Notes under the pieces: generated by a model
Seen by the model: the letters and a program-made list of their open reading frames with translations, nothing else
What the model was told of the DNA's origin: nothing
Database searches by the model: none
Translations under genes and position numbers: made by a program
In this document: positions 1 to 5,059 of the stretch, in pieces
Layout: each line of letters begins with the position of its first letter
How positions within the stretch are numbered: the first letter of the stretch is position 1
From: Candidatus Woesearchaeota archaeon
GTDB taxonomy: Archaea > Nanobdellota > Nanobdellia > SCGC-AAA011-G17 > GW2011-AR18
Direction of reading: 5' to 3'
Assembly (NCBI GenBank): GCA_018303515.1
Contig: JAGVXZ010000052.1
Coordinates: 1 to 7,944 of the forward strand
Length of the DNA stretch: 7,944 nucleotides

Positions 1-233
1 CCATTAATAATTTTATTATAAAGACTAATTGATCCACCACTATTACAAATAGGATAAATATTTTCAACAGCTTGACCAGACAAATCCTCTGGAACATCAA
101 CTGAACATCTTCCCATTAAAAAAGCACCAGCCAAAGCAGTAACAAGACTATATTTTCCCCAATGCCTTCTTAGATTAATAGGTTCATATTCTCCAACCTT
201 TCTTGCAAACCAAGATCCTTCATCATCAGCCAT
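1..233 (-). CDS. Hypothetical protein, N-terminal part, runs off the left edge
   Basis: An open frame starts at an ATG at 233 on the minus strand and is still open after 77 codons at the window edge. The protein begins MADDEGSWFARKVGEYEP, has a basic stretch (LRRHWGK, about residues 21-27), then a short hydrophobic segment (about 28-41, ending GAFLMG) followed by Cys43 and a second Cys at 63. This could be a signal anchor or secretion signal. Cys43 is not in a proper lipobox, because Arg42 occupies the position where Gly or Ala is expected. The start is well supported: an AAGGTGG ribosome binding site lies 8 bases upstream and a TATA box lies about 45 bases upstream. I do not recognise the family. 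It is transcribed in the same direction as the tRNA-modification gene upstream of it but has its own promoter. Confidence 0.75.
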   Translation of the reverse strand, partial: MADDEGSWFARKVGEYEPINLRRHWGKYSLVTALAGAFLMGRCSVDVPEDLSGQAVENIYPICNSGGSISLYNKIIN

Positions 234-241
234 TTTCTAAA

Positions 242-248
242 CCACCTT
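242..248 (-). promoter_or_regulatory. Ribosome binding site of the partial left-edge gene
   Basis: On the minus strand this reads AAGGTGG, a good match to the archaeal anti-Shine-Dalgarno complement (GGAGGTG), with 8 bases to the ATG at 233. It is one of the few clear ribosome binding sites in the window and fixes the start of this gene. Confidence 0.7.
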
Positions 249-254
249 AATACC

Positions 255-276
255 ACTAAAGAGTAACTAAAGAGTA
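255..276. repeat. Two tandem copies of an 11-bp repeat in a promoter
   Basis: ACTAAAGAGTA occurs twice with no spacer (255-265 and 266-276, plus-strand reading). It overlaps the inner edge of the TATA box and covers the expected transcription start of the left-edge gene, the typical place for an archaeal repressor operator. An operator role is inference from position. Confidence 0.6.
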
Positions 277-282
277 TATAAA
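275..282 (-). promoter_or_regulatory. Archaeal TATA box for the left-edge gene
   Basis: The minus strand reads TTTATATA here. Transcription would start about 25 bases downstream, near 252, giving a short leader that contains the AAGGTGG site before the ATG at 233. The stop codon of the upstream tRNA-modification gene (292-294) lies just upstream of this box, so the two minus-strand genes need not share a transcript. Confidence 0.65.
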
Positions 283-291
283 TCTTACTTT

Positions 292-1098
292 TCACTGAAT
301 TAAAGCATAATCTTGACAAATTCTCCAGATTCTTGGTTTTTTTTGCCCACATTTCACCAAATCCAAAAAAGACACAACCCCAAAAGAACTGATTATCAAA
401 TCCTTCACTTTAGAAAATTCATCTTCATGATAAAACCCATAAAAATGGCATATAGTTCCAATCTTACAAAATTTAACAATTTTTCCTAAAATTTCATGCG
501 ATATATACGGTAAAGCCAAAACAACTCTATCAAATTTTTCTTCACTTTGAAATTCAGAAAAATCACAACAAATTACTTCAATATTTTTAACCTTATTAAG
601 AAGAATATTTTCTCTAAACATATGACAAGAATCTACATTCTTTTCAATAGCAACAATCTTCATAGTTTTACTATTCTTAGAAAATACTAAAGGATAAGGA
701 CCACAACCAGCACCAACAACTAAAATACTTTCTCCAGGTTTAATCATCTTAGCAATTCTTAACCTTTCAGAACTCAAACGTACAGAAAAATAGGTTTTAT
801 TCAAATCTACTTTCAACTTCACAGCACTCTCTTTATGAATCGTAATATATTTCTCTTCTCCTACAAGAAATTTATATTTTTGTAACCTAAACTCTCCTTC
901 ATGAGCACCAACTTTCTTAACTACAGTCTTAACAGATTTATTTAATCTCATTACATTCACAGCGATAATCTGTTCAACAGGTTCAAGTTCACCAGGAATC
1001 TCTATAATTGCAATATCACCCACAATATCAAAAGCAGTCTTCAAATTTTTCAATTGAAAATCAGTTAATTTCTCCTTCAAAAGTGATTTCAGGTTCAC
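292..1098 (-). CDS. Trm5/Taw2-family class I SAM-dependent tRNA-modifying enzyme
   Basis: The protein has 268 residues from a GTG start. It resembles archaeal Trm5 (m1G37 tRNA methyltransferase) and Taw2 (aminocarboxypropyl transferase of wyosine synthesis), which share a class I SAM fold (COG2520). Visible motifs in order: an N-terminal FDIVGDIAIIEIP strand region; GEFR (68-71); YFSVRLSSER (103-112), with the Arg and Glu (R107, E111) of Trm5; the SAM-binding loop VVGAGCGP (127-134); ENILLNKV; and LALPYISHE (194-202). Trm5 has Asn-Leu-Pro at that last site, with an Asn needed for catalysis; here Ala195 replaces it. The length and the absence of the Trm5 N-terminal D1 domain are more like Taw2, while the RLSSER motif is more like Trm5, so the exact reaction is unsettled. 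I prefer GTG at 1098, because a TATA box centred at 1123-1124 would start transcription there. The TTG at 1113, five codons upstream, would lie ahead of that transcript. It acts in the cytoplasm on tRNA. Confidence 0.85.
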   Translation of the reverse strand: MNLKSLLKEKLTDFQLKNLKTAFDIVGDIAIIEIPGELEPVEQIIAVNVMRLNKSVKTVVKKVGAHEGEFRLQKYKFLVGEEKYITIHKESAVKLKVDLNKTYFSVRLSSERLRIAKMIKPGESILVVGAGCGPYPLVFSKNSKTMKIVAIEKNVDSCHMFRENILLNKVKNIEVICCDFSEFQSEEKFDRVVLALPYISHEILGKIVKFCKIGTICHFYGFYHEDEFSKVKDLIISSFGVVSFLDLVKCGQKKPRIWRICQDYALIQ

Positions 1099-1118
1099 AT
1101 TAAAATTTAACAAAAACC

Positions 1119-1128
1119 TTTATATAAA
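1119..1128. promoter_or_regulatory. Palindromic TATA box between divergent genes
   Basis: TTTATATAAA is its own reverse complement, so a TATA-binding protein could bind it in either orientation. Its centre lies 28 bases from the ATG at 1152 (plus) and 26 bases from the GTG at 1098 (minus). These are the distances expected for leaderless archaeal transcripts on both sides. I see no Shine-Dalgarno motif before either start, which fits leaderless translation. A weaker AT-rich element around 1136-1144 could instead serve the minus gene. Confidence 0.65.
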
Positions 1129-1151
1129 TACTCTGATAAAATTAAAGTAAC

Positions 1152-2600
1152 ATGTTAACGGAAAAAAGGAGAATAATTTTCATAGTGATACATCTTTTTC
1201 TTATTCTAATTCCAATAACTTACGCAAATCCAATTGATATTCTTCTAACATTATATAATCGTTGGTATTTTTTATTTGATTTTTTAATTTATTTTACATT
1301 ATTCTCCATTTCAATAGTTCCGCACTCTTCAAAGATATTTGGAAATGAACAACAAATGAGCAAAATAATTGGTTTCATCCTTGCTACAATTTTTTCTATT
1401 TCAATAACTAGTTTTGAAATGAAATACAACTTCAGACTAATAGATCTTTGGTATATAGGAGTCTTACTTTTAGTCGCAAGTGGAATTGGACTAATTAATA
1501 AATATTTTCCAAATAAAAAAGAGAATAGTTTTCTAACCCCAATATTTGCAGTAATTGCAGGATTGAGTCTGGCAATATTAATCTTCCCGGATTTAACTTA
1601 TTTTTTTCCTTTTTATTATTTCAAAAACAATGAGTGGATTGCTGGGTTAACATTGGGAATTTCATTATTAGGAATTGTATTAAGCAATGGATCAATAAAA
1701 GAGATGTTTACAAATTCATTAGATTCTGCTTCAAGTGGAAGATTTACAGGTTTAAAGGGAATAAGTGGAGATCCAAATACTAGAAGAATGAAAAGAGTAA
1801 TTATCTTAACACCAACAGGAAAAAATGATTTAACACAAGGTAAAGAAATAAAATTACAAGCAATTGTTGAAAATTTTGATCCCTCAGATAAGAACTTAGA
1901 ATATATATGGACATCTGATTTTCCAATTAATAATTTTAAAAATCAAAGTATTATAATTAAATGGGAAGATGTTTCACCTACAAAAAAAACATTAGGAAAA
2001 AAAATTAATGTTACTATTAAACATAATAGAACTCAAGAACAGAAGTCTGCATCAACACATGTTAATTTTATTAAAGGAATTACAAATCCTGAGCAAAGTG
2101 CTAAAGTAATAATTAGAGACCCAAGTTCAAGGGGGGATATCTTTATTGAAGTTGGGAAAAATGTTAATTTTAATTGTGCATTAATTGCTTTAGACCATTA
2201 TTTATACAACCAAAAAGATATTTATTTTGAGTGGTATATTATAATCAATCACACAAATGTTACCTTAGAAAATGTTGCTAGCATAGGAGGTACAAAATTC
2301 GGAAAGAGAAGTAAATCATTTAGTGAGAAAATTCCCACCTCAACAGAAGGAAAATATACTATTTTTGTGACAGCAGTTCACAATGGTAATATTCTCGCTG
2401 TTGACTCCAAATATATAATTTTAAAAAAGAGAGAAATCAAATATACAATCAGATGGTATAAAGGTAGACAATTCAAAAAAGAGTTAACGGGAGATTCAAA
2501 AATTGATAAAGCCCAAAAAGCTTCACTTTTTAGAACTCCAAATAGCGCACTTGATACAATAATTGCTGCAAACCCACACGAAAAGGAATTCATAATTTAA
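1152..2600 (+). CDS. Six-helix membrane protein with two cytoplasmic Ig/PKD-like domains
   Basis: First gene of the plus operon, 482 residues, family not recognised. Hydrophobic segments lie at about 8-24, 38-56, 71-88, 97-115, 127-145 and 162-178. The first could be a cleaved signal peptide (PITYA then NP). Basic residues cluster at the N terminus (EKRR), in the loops at 57-70 and 116-124, and after the last helix (RRMKR, 211-215). By the positive-inside rule the large C-terminal part is cytoplasmic, whether or not the first segment is cleaved. A Gly/Ser-rich linker (about 190-208) leads to two beta-rich Ig/PKD-like domains (about 215-308 and 318-425). Each opens with a strand and Pro-containing turn (VIILTPTG, VIIRDPSS) and has a central Trp (W253, W361). 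The tail ends ALDTIIAANPHEKEFII, resembling the endings of the downstream proteins. The ATG at 1152 sits at leaderless distance from the palindromic TATA box. It probably anchors the products of the following genes to the membrane. Confidence 0.85.
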   Translation: MLTEKRRIIFIVIHLFLILIPITYANPIDILLTLYNRWYFLFDFLIYFTLFSISIVPHSSKIFGNEQQMSKIIGFILATIFSISITSFEMKYNFRLIDLWYIGVLLLVASGIGLINKYFPNKKENSFLTPIFAVIAGLSLAILIFPDLTYFFPFYYFKNNEWIAGLTLGISLLGIVLSNGSIKEMFTNSLDSASSGRFTGLKGISGDPNTRRMKRVIILTPTGKNDLTQGKEIKLQAIVENFDPSDKNLEYIWTSDFPINNFKNQSIIIKWEDVSPTKKTLGKKINVTIKHNRTQEQKSASTHVNFIKGITNPEQSAKVIIRDPSSRGDIFIEVGKNVNFNCALIALDHYLYNQKDIYFEWYIIINHTNVTLENVASIGGTKFGKRSKSFSEKIPTSTEGKYTIFVTAVHNGNILAVDSKYIILKKREIKYTIRWYKGRQFKKELTGDSKIDKAQKASLFRTPNSALDTIIAANPHEKEFII

Positions 2601-2601
2601 A

Positions 2602-3024
2602 ATGGCAAAAAAAATAGATATGAGACCAGGAGAGAGTGTTCAAGAAGCATTAGAAAGAGCAGCAGCTGAATCCTTTCACCGAGGAACTACAACTAAAAGA
2701 AAAGAAGATAGAGAAAGATCACAACAAGTGCCTATTGACAAACCGCACGAATTTAAAATCAGATCAATGCTTAATCTACACTGTTCTGTGATGGTTAGTT
2801 TAGACCCTTCAAATGACGAAACCTTTATCTTTACTAAAGAAAAAGCTATAGAATTAGAAAAAATAATTAAAGAGATCTTATTAAAAGGATGGAAAACACT
2901 TTTAGAAGAACTAAAAGAAATAAATCCAAAATTAAGTGTAATTAGAATAAGAAATTCTAATAGAGAAGAAGATTTTCACAGAAGAGGGAGATACAATTTT
3001 AATAAGCCTTCCATATCACAATAA
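2602..3024 (+). CDS. Modular operon protein, first frame piece of a split gene
   Basis: This frame starts at an ATG one base after the stop of the membrane protein and encodes 140 residues; the family is unknown. An N-terminal charged, probably helical region (1-45, rich in Glu, Arg and Lys) precedes one alpha/beta module at about 49-118: strand FKIRSML, strand CSVMVSLD, a long helix (KAIELEKIIKEILLKG), a second helix and a closing strand, LEELKEINPKLSVIRI. The last 20 or so residues (after RNSNREED) look unlike the rest. The +1 frame is open from 2951, overlaps this tail and continues as DTILISLPYHNKIKVIKEIL with better protein character. The tail is therefore probably an out-of-frame extension or a truncated isoform. 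The module resembles the C-terminal modules of the other operon proteins. No signal peptide or membrane helix is seen, so a cytoplasmic location is expected. Confidence 0.75.
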   Translation: MAKKIDMRPGESVQEALERAAAESFHRGTTTKRKEDRERSQQVPIDKPHEFKIRSMLNLHCSVMVSLDPSNDETFIFTKEKAIELEKIIKEILLKGWKTLLEELKEINPKLSVIRIRNSNREEDFHRRGRYNFNKPSISQ

Positions 3025-3106
3025 AATTAAAGTAATTAAAGAAATTTTACAACAAATCTTTTATCAATATGGAGAACAATTTAAACCTAAAGAAGAAAGA
3101 GAAGAA
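2951..3106 (+). other. Coding extension of the 3107 frame with no start codon
   Basis: The frame of the 3107-3907 gene is open back to a TAA at 2948-2950 but contains no ATG, GTG or TTG before the TTG at 3107. Its sequence (DTILISLPYHNKIKVIKEIL, then QQIFYQYGEQF) has the strand-plus-helix pattern of the N-terminal modules of neighbouring proteins, so it is probably translated. This could happen by a +1 shift out of the 2602 frame between 2951 and 3021, or from a non-standard start. A GAGGGAG motif at 2984-2990 could be a ribosome binding site for an ATT at 2996. Removing one G from the GGG at 2986-2988 would join the two frames as HRRGDTILI. Confidence 0.6.
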
Positions 3107-3907
3107 TTGCCAACAAGTGAAGAAGTTATATTAGACGCAAATCCAAGAGTAAATTACATCTCTGAAATAAGAGATATTTACATTGAAGAACCAGGAATTG
3201 AAGAACAAATTGTTTTAATTAAAGGCCAAAGAGAAATTCTATTTGCAGAGGTAATTCATCCGGAAGATATAAATAAATATCTTTGGGGAGTTTGGGACTA
3301 CACAACAAAAAATTTAATTTTCAAAACAATAACTAATAAACCAGAATTTGAAATAAACACAGATTTACTTGAGATTAGATCATATAATATACAATGCTTG
3401 GGTTTAATCGATTTAGGAAATAATAAATATCAAAAGATACAAAATCAAGGAAGACCTATAGGAATAAACAAAAGATTAATTATTACTACAAGTACAATAA
3501 AAACAGCTCCAGTCTTACAAAGCCCATTCATAACAATCACAAATGCAGAAGATCCAGAGAATCATAAAAGTGTAAGAATCAAAACAAATATTATTCATTT
3601 AGAAGTTCCAATAATCCATTCGAACATTAAAAAAATTAGATCTACAATCCAAATTAGAGACAAAAAACAAAACGGAATAATAGAAAATATTACTGTTGAA
3701 TTAAATGAAGGACAAATCAAAGCCAATAAGATCACAGGAGAATTTAATCTTAAAGAATTTAATAAACACTATGAGATTAAGATTATTTTAGAAGGGTTTT
3801 CAGAAACAGAAGAAAAGGTAAGTGTTATTTCATCAATTGAAGTATTTGCAGAAATGCCTGAATTTTATGAATTTCCATTTAAAAAAAATAATTTAAAATT
3901 ACAATAG
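3107..3907 (+). CDS. Ig/PKD-like modular protein, middle frame piece of a split gene
   Basis: The 266-residue frame from the first acceptable start, TTG at 3107, is not recognised as a known family. It is largely predicted beta strand. One Ig/PKD-like block spans about 33-110, with the strand pair EQIVLIKG and REILFAEVI and a Trp pair in YLWGVWDY (58-65). A second beta-rich block spans about 127-247 (RLIITTST, IIHLEVPII, STIQIRD, YEIKIILEG, SSIEVFAEM). The TTG start is doubtful, because the same frame continues upstream for 52 codons with module-like sequence. The end is also doubtful. Just before its TAG, a T TTA AAA heptamer (3892-3898) would move ribosomes into the -1 frame, which encodes the missing C-terminal module and ends in an ATGA overlap with the next gene. 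No signal peptide is seen. Confidence 0.7.
   Translation: MPTSEEVILDANPRVNYISEIRDIYIEEPGIEEQIVLIKGQREILFAEVIHPEDINKYLWGVWDYTTKNLIFKTITNKPEFEINTDLLEIRSYNIQCLGLIDLGNNKYQKIQNQGRPIGINKRLIITTSTIKTAPVLQSPFITITNAEDPENHKSVRIKTNIIHLEVPIIHSNIKKIRSTIQIRDKKQNGIIENITVELNEGQIKANKITGEFNLKEFNKHYEIKIILEGFSETEEKVSVISSIEVFAEMPEFYEFPFKKNNLKLQ
3892..3898 (+). promoter_or_regulatory. Candidate -1 slippery heptamer T TTA AAA
   Basis: The heptamer is in the correct phase with the 3107 frame (codons AAT TTA AAA TTA CAA TAG) and fits the X XXY YYZ rule. A -1 slip gives ...NNLK followed by ITIEDGTL. It lies three codons before the zero-frame TAG. The A8 run just upstream (3881-3888) cannot be the site, since a -1 slip there meets TAA at once. 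I see no obvious downstream stem-loop. Confidence 0.45.
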
Positions 3908-3978
3908 AAGATGGTACATTAGGACAAATATTAAAATTAAATCCAAAACTAAAGACTATACTAATTGGAATAAAATGA
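3892..3978 (+). other. C-terminal module in the -1 frame, no start codon
   Basis: The -1 frame is open from 3892 (after a TAA at 3889-3891) to a TGA at 3976-3978. It encodes ITIEDGTLGQILKLNPKLK, then TILIGIK. This matches the endings of the other operon proteins (compare GTLKELITSVPDLEEIEL). It contains no ATG, GTG or TTG. Its stop overlaps the ATG of the next gene as ATGA, the same arrangement seen at 7562-7565. It is therefore best explained as the end of the preceding gene, reached by a -1 shift, or by one extra T or A in the TTTAAAA tract. Confidence 0.7.
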
Positions 3979-4526
3979 AAGAAGTAAAACTAATACTAGA
4001 AGAGAGAAATATAGAAGCAAGTTTTAGAGTTGAAATTAAAAGATATTTAGAGGAATTAATAGAAATAAAAAAAGATACAATATTTAATGAAATAAAGGGT
4101 GCATTTGGGAGCAAAATAGAGTTTAACTCAATTCTAATTAATAAACAAGAATATAGAGAAAATGATATTGCAGAAATAAAAAAAGAAGAAGAGATTACTT
4201 TTGCAATAAATTATACAGATAAAAAAGGTAAAGTTAAAGGGTTTTTATGGATATGGTCTGAGAATGCAACAAACAGAATATGGACACGTATCACTGAAAG
4301 AAACTATTTCTCAATTAGAATTAGTGGTTTAACTGAAGGGGATTATTCACTCACTTGTTATCCATTAAAATCTGTTAAAGGGTCAAAGATAGATCATATG
4401 TTTAGAGAAGTGAAAAAGGAAGAAAGAATCTCTCAAAAAATAATTAAATATAAAGATAAAGAAATAGAAATTAGTGTAAGCCTAAGATTAATAGAGAAAG
4501 AAGTTAAAAGCTCTGAACTACCCTGA
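3975..4526 (+). CDS. Modular protein with Ig/PKD-like domain, first frame piece
   Basis: This 183-residue frame starts at the ATG at 3975, inside an ATGA overlap with the end of the previous composite gene. The family is unknown. Residues 1-50 form the N-terminal module shared with other genes here: strand KEVKLILEE, long helix (FRVEIKRYLEELIEI), then a short strand KIEFNSILI. Residues 72-130 look like an Ig/PKD domain, with EEITFAINYTD, the aromatic core FLWIWSEN (90-97) and the strand EGDYSLTCYPL. A further strand pair follows (KIIKYKD, EIEISVSLRLIE). The frame ends abruptly at a TGA created by the second copy of a 10-bp tandem duplication (4513-4532). With one copy removed it runs SSELPRKRDHISFP directly into the next piece. 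It would then be a protein of about 360 residues spanning 3975-5063. No signal peptide or membrane helix is seen. Confidence 0.75.
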   Translation: MKEVKLILEERNIEASFRVEIKRYLEELIEIKKDTIFNEIKGAFGSKIEFNSILINKQEYRENDIAEIKKEEEITFAINYTDKKGKVKGFLWIWSENATNRIWTRITERNYFSIRISGLTEGDYSLTCYPLKSVKGSKIDHMFREVKKEERISQKIIKYKDKEIEISVSLRLIEKEVKSSELP

Positions 4527-4641
4527 ACTACCTAGAAAAAGAGACCATATTTCATTTCCTATTGAAATAGGTCATAAAACAATTTTAATTTATCTGGAAT
4601 CTAGGTTAAGCATTCAAAAGCAAAGATGGATTGATGAGATA
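4495..4641 (+). other. Coding extension of the 4642 frame with no start codon
   Basis: The frame of the 4642-4914 piece is open back to a TAG at 4492-4494 and has no ATG, GTG or TTG before 4642. It encodes DHISFPIEIGHKTILIYLES, then a helix SIQKQRWIDEILQEFI that crosses the TTG at 4642. Starting at that TTG would cut the helix in half. The true coding sequence therefore continues upstream and joins the 3975 frame at the 10-bp duplication. Confidence 0.7.
4513..4532 (+). repeat. Exact 10-bp tandem duplication that breaks a reading frame
   Basis: CTGAACTACC occurs twice in direct succession (4513-4522 and 4523-4532). Ten is not a multiple of three. The second copy supplies the TGA that ends the 183-residue frame, and deleting either copy fuses it exactly to the next frame as SSELPRKRDHISF. 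This could be a replication-slippage mutation, a reversible phase switch or an assembly artefact. Confidence 0.9.
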
Positions 4642-4914
4642 TTGCAAGAATTTATAGAGGAAAGACTACTTGATGAAGATTTCTTAAATCTATTTCCAGA
4701 TATAGAACTAATTTATTTAGGGAATCCTAAAAACAAACCTGAATTAGATGAAGCAAAAATTCTAAACTTTGAACTAATAGGAGAAACAAAAGAAGAAATA
4801 AAGAAAAACCTTCAGAACCAGATAATTAAAAAAATAGAGCAAGGCTACAAGAATCTGAGACAAAAAAAACGAAAGTTGAACCACCAAAACCACCACAAAA
4901 TAAACATACAATAA
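4642..4914 (+). CDS. Alpha/beta module, middle frame piece of a split gene
   Basis: This 90-residue frame begins at the first permitted start, TTG at 4642, but coding clearly extends upstream. It holds the second half of an alpha/beta module, ending LLDEDFLNLFPDIELIYL, which matches the closing helix and strand of the other modules (NPKLSVIRI, VPDLEEIEL). A short segment (about 30-43) and a Lys-rich helix (GETKEEIKKNLQNQIIKKIE) follow. The last 18 or so residues (QKKRKLNHQNHHKINIQ) lack protein character. There the -1 frame reads KKTKVEPPKPPQ, a typical Pro/Lys linker, and continues into another complete module. I conclude the real protein leaves this frame between 4827 and 4871, most likely at the A8 run, and that this piece is the centre of the 3975-5063 gene. 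Confidence 0.65.
   Translation: MQEFIEERLLDEDFLNLFPDIELIYLGNPKNKPELDEAKILNFELIGETKEEIKKNLQNQIIKKIEQGYKNLRQKKRKLNHQNHHKINIQ
4863..4869 (+). promoter_or_regulatory. Candidate -1 slippery heptamer A AAA AAA
   Basis: The run CAAAAAAAAC (A8 at 4862-4869) is phased CAA AAA AAA CGA in the 4642 frame, giving the classic A AAA AAA heptamer. A -1 slip yields KVEPPKPPQNK and a full further module. A-runs of this length also support transcriptional slippage. No strong downstream stem-loop is visible. The A7 run at 4828-4834 is an alternative position for the shift. Confidence 0.45.
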
Positions 4915-5041
4915 GATATGAAGAAAGAGGAATTATAATATATTATCCAAATTCTCTTGAAAAGGCACACTTCTATAAGATATTAAATCAATTAATACAA
5001 AATGGGACTTTAAAAGAATTAATCACTTCAGTACCTGATTT

Positions 5042-5050
5042 GGAGGAGAT
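5042..5050 (+). promoter_or_regulatory. Strong Shine-Dalgarno motif before the FtsK-gamma-like gene
   Basis: GGAGGAGAT, close to the archaeal consensus GGAGGTGAT, ends 9 bases before the ATG at 5060. It lies inside the Leu-Glu-Glu-Ile codons of the upstream module, so one sequence serves both protein and initiation. Most other operon genes show no comparable site, which suggests independent initiation here even if upstream frameshifting is inefficient. Confidence 0.55.
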
Positions 5051-5059
5051 AGAATTACA

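Noticed and set aside
170..352. 60-residue minus-strand frame across the promoter and the end of the SAM enzyme gene
   Set aside because: It overlaps two better-supported genes in another frame and spans a TATA box and tandem repeat; its protein has no recognisable features.
1101..1113. TTG at 1113 as start of the SAM enzyme
   Set aside because: It lies about 10 bases from the TATA box, ahead of the expected transcription start, and the family alignment does not need the extra residues.
2378..2593. 71-residue minus-strand frame inside the membrane protein gene
   Set aside because: Shadow of the well-supported plus-strand gene, with no promoter or ribosome binding site.
3881..3888. A8 run as the site of the -1 shift in the first split gene
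   Set aside because: A -1 slip there meets TAA at 3889-3891 immediately, so the shift must be further downstream, at TTTAAAA.
4533..4641. Possible intergenic regulatory region between the 183- and 90-residue frames
   Set aside because: The stretch is coding in the downstream frame (HISFPIEIGHKTILIY) and is explained by the 10-bp duplication.
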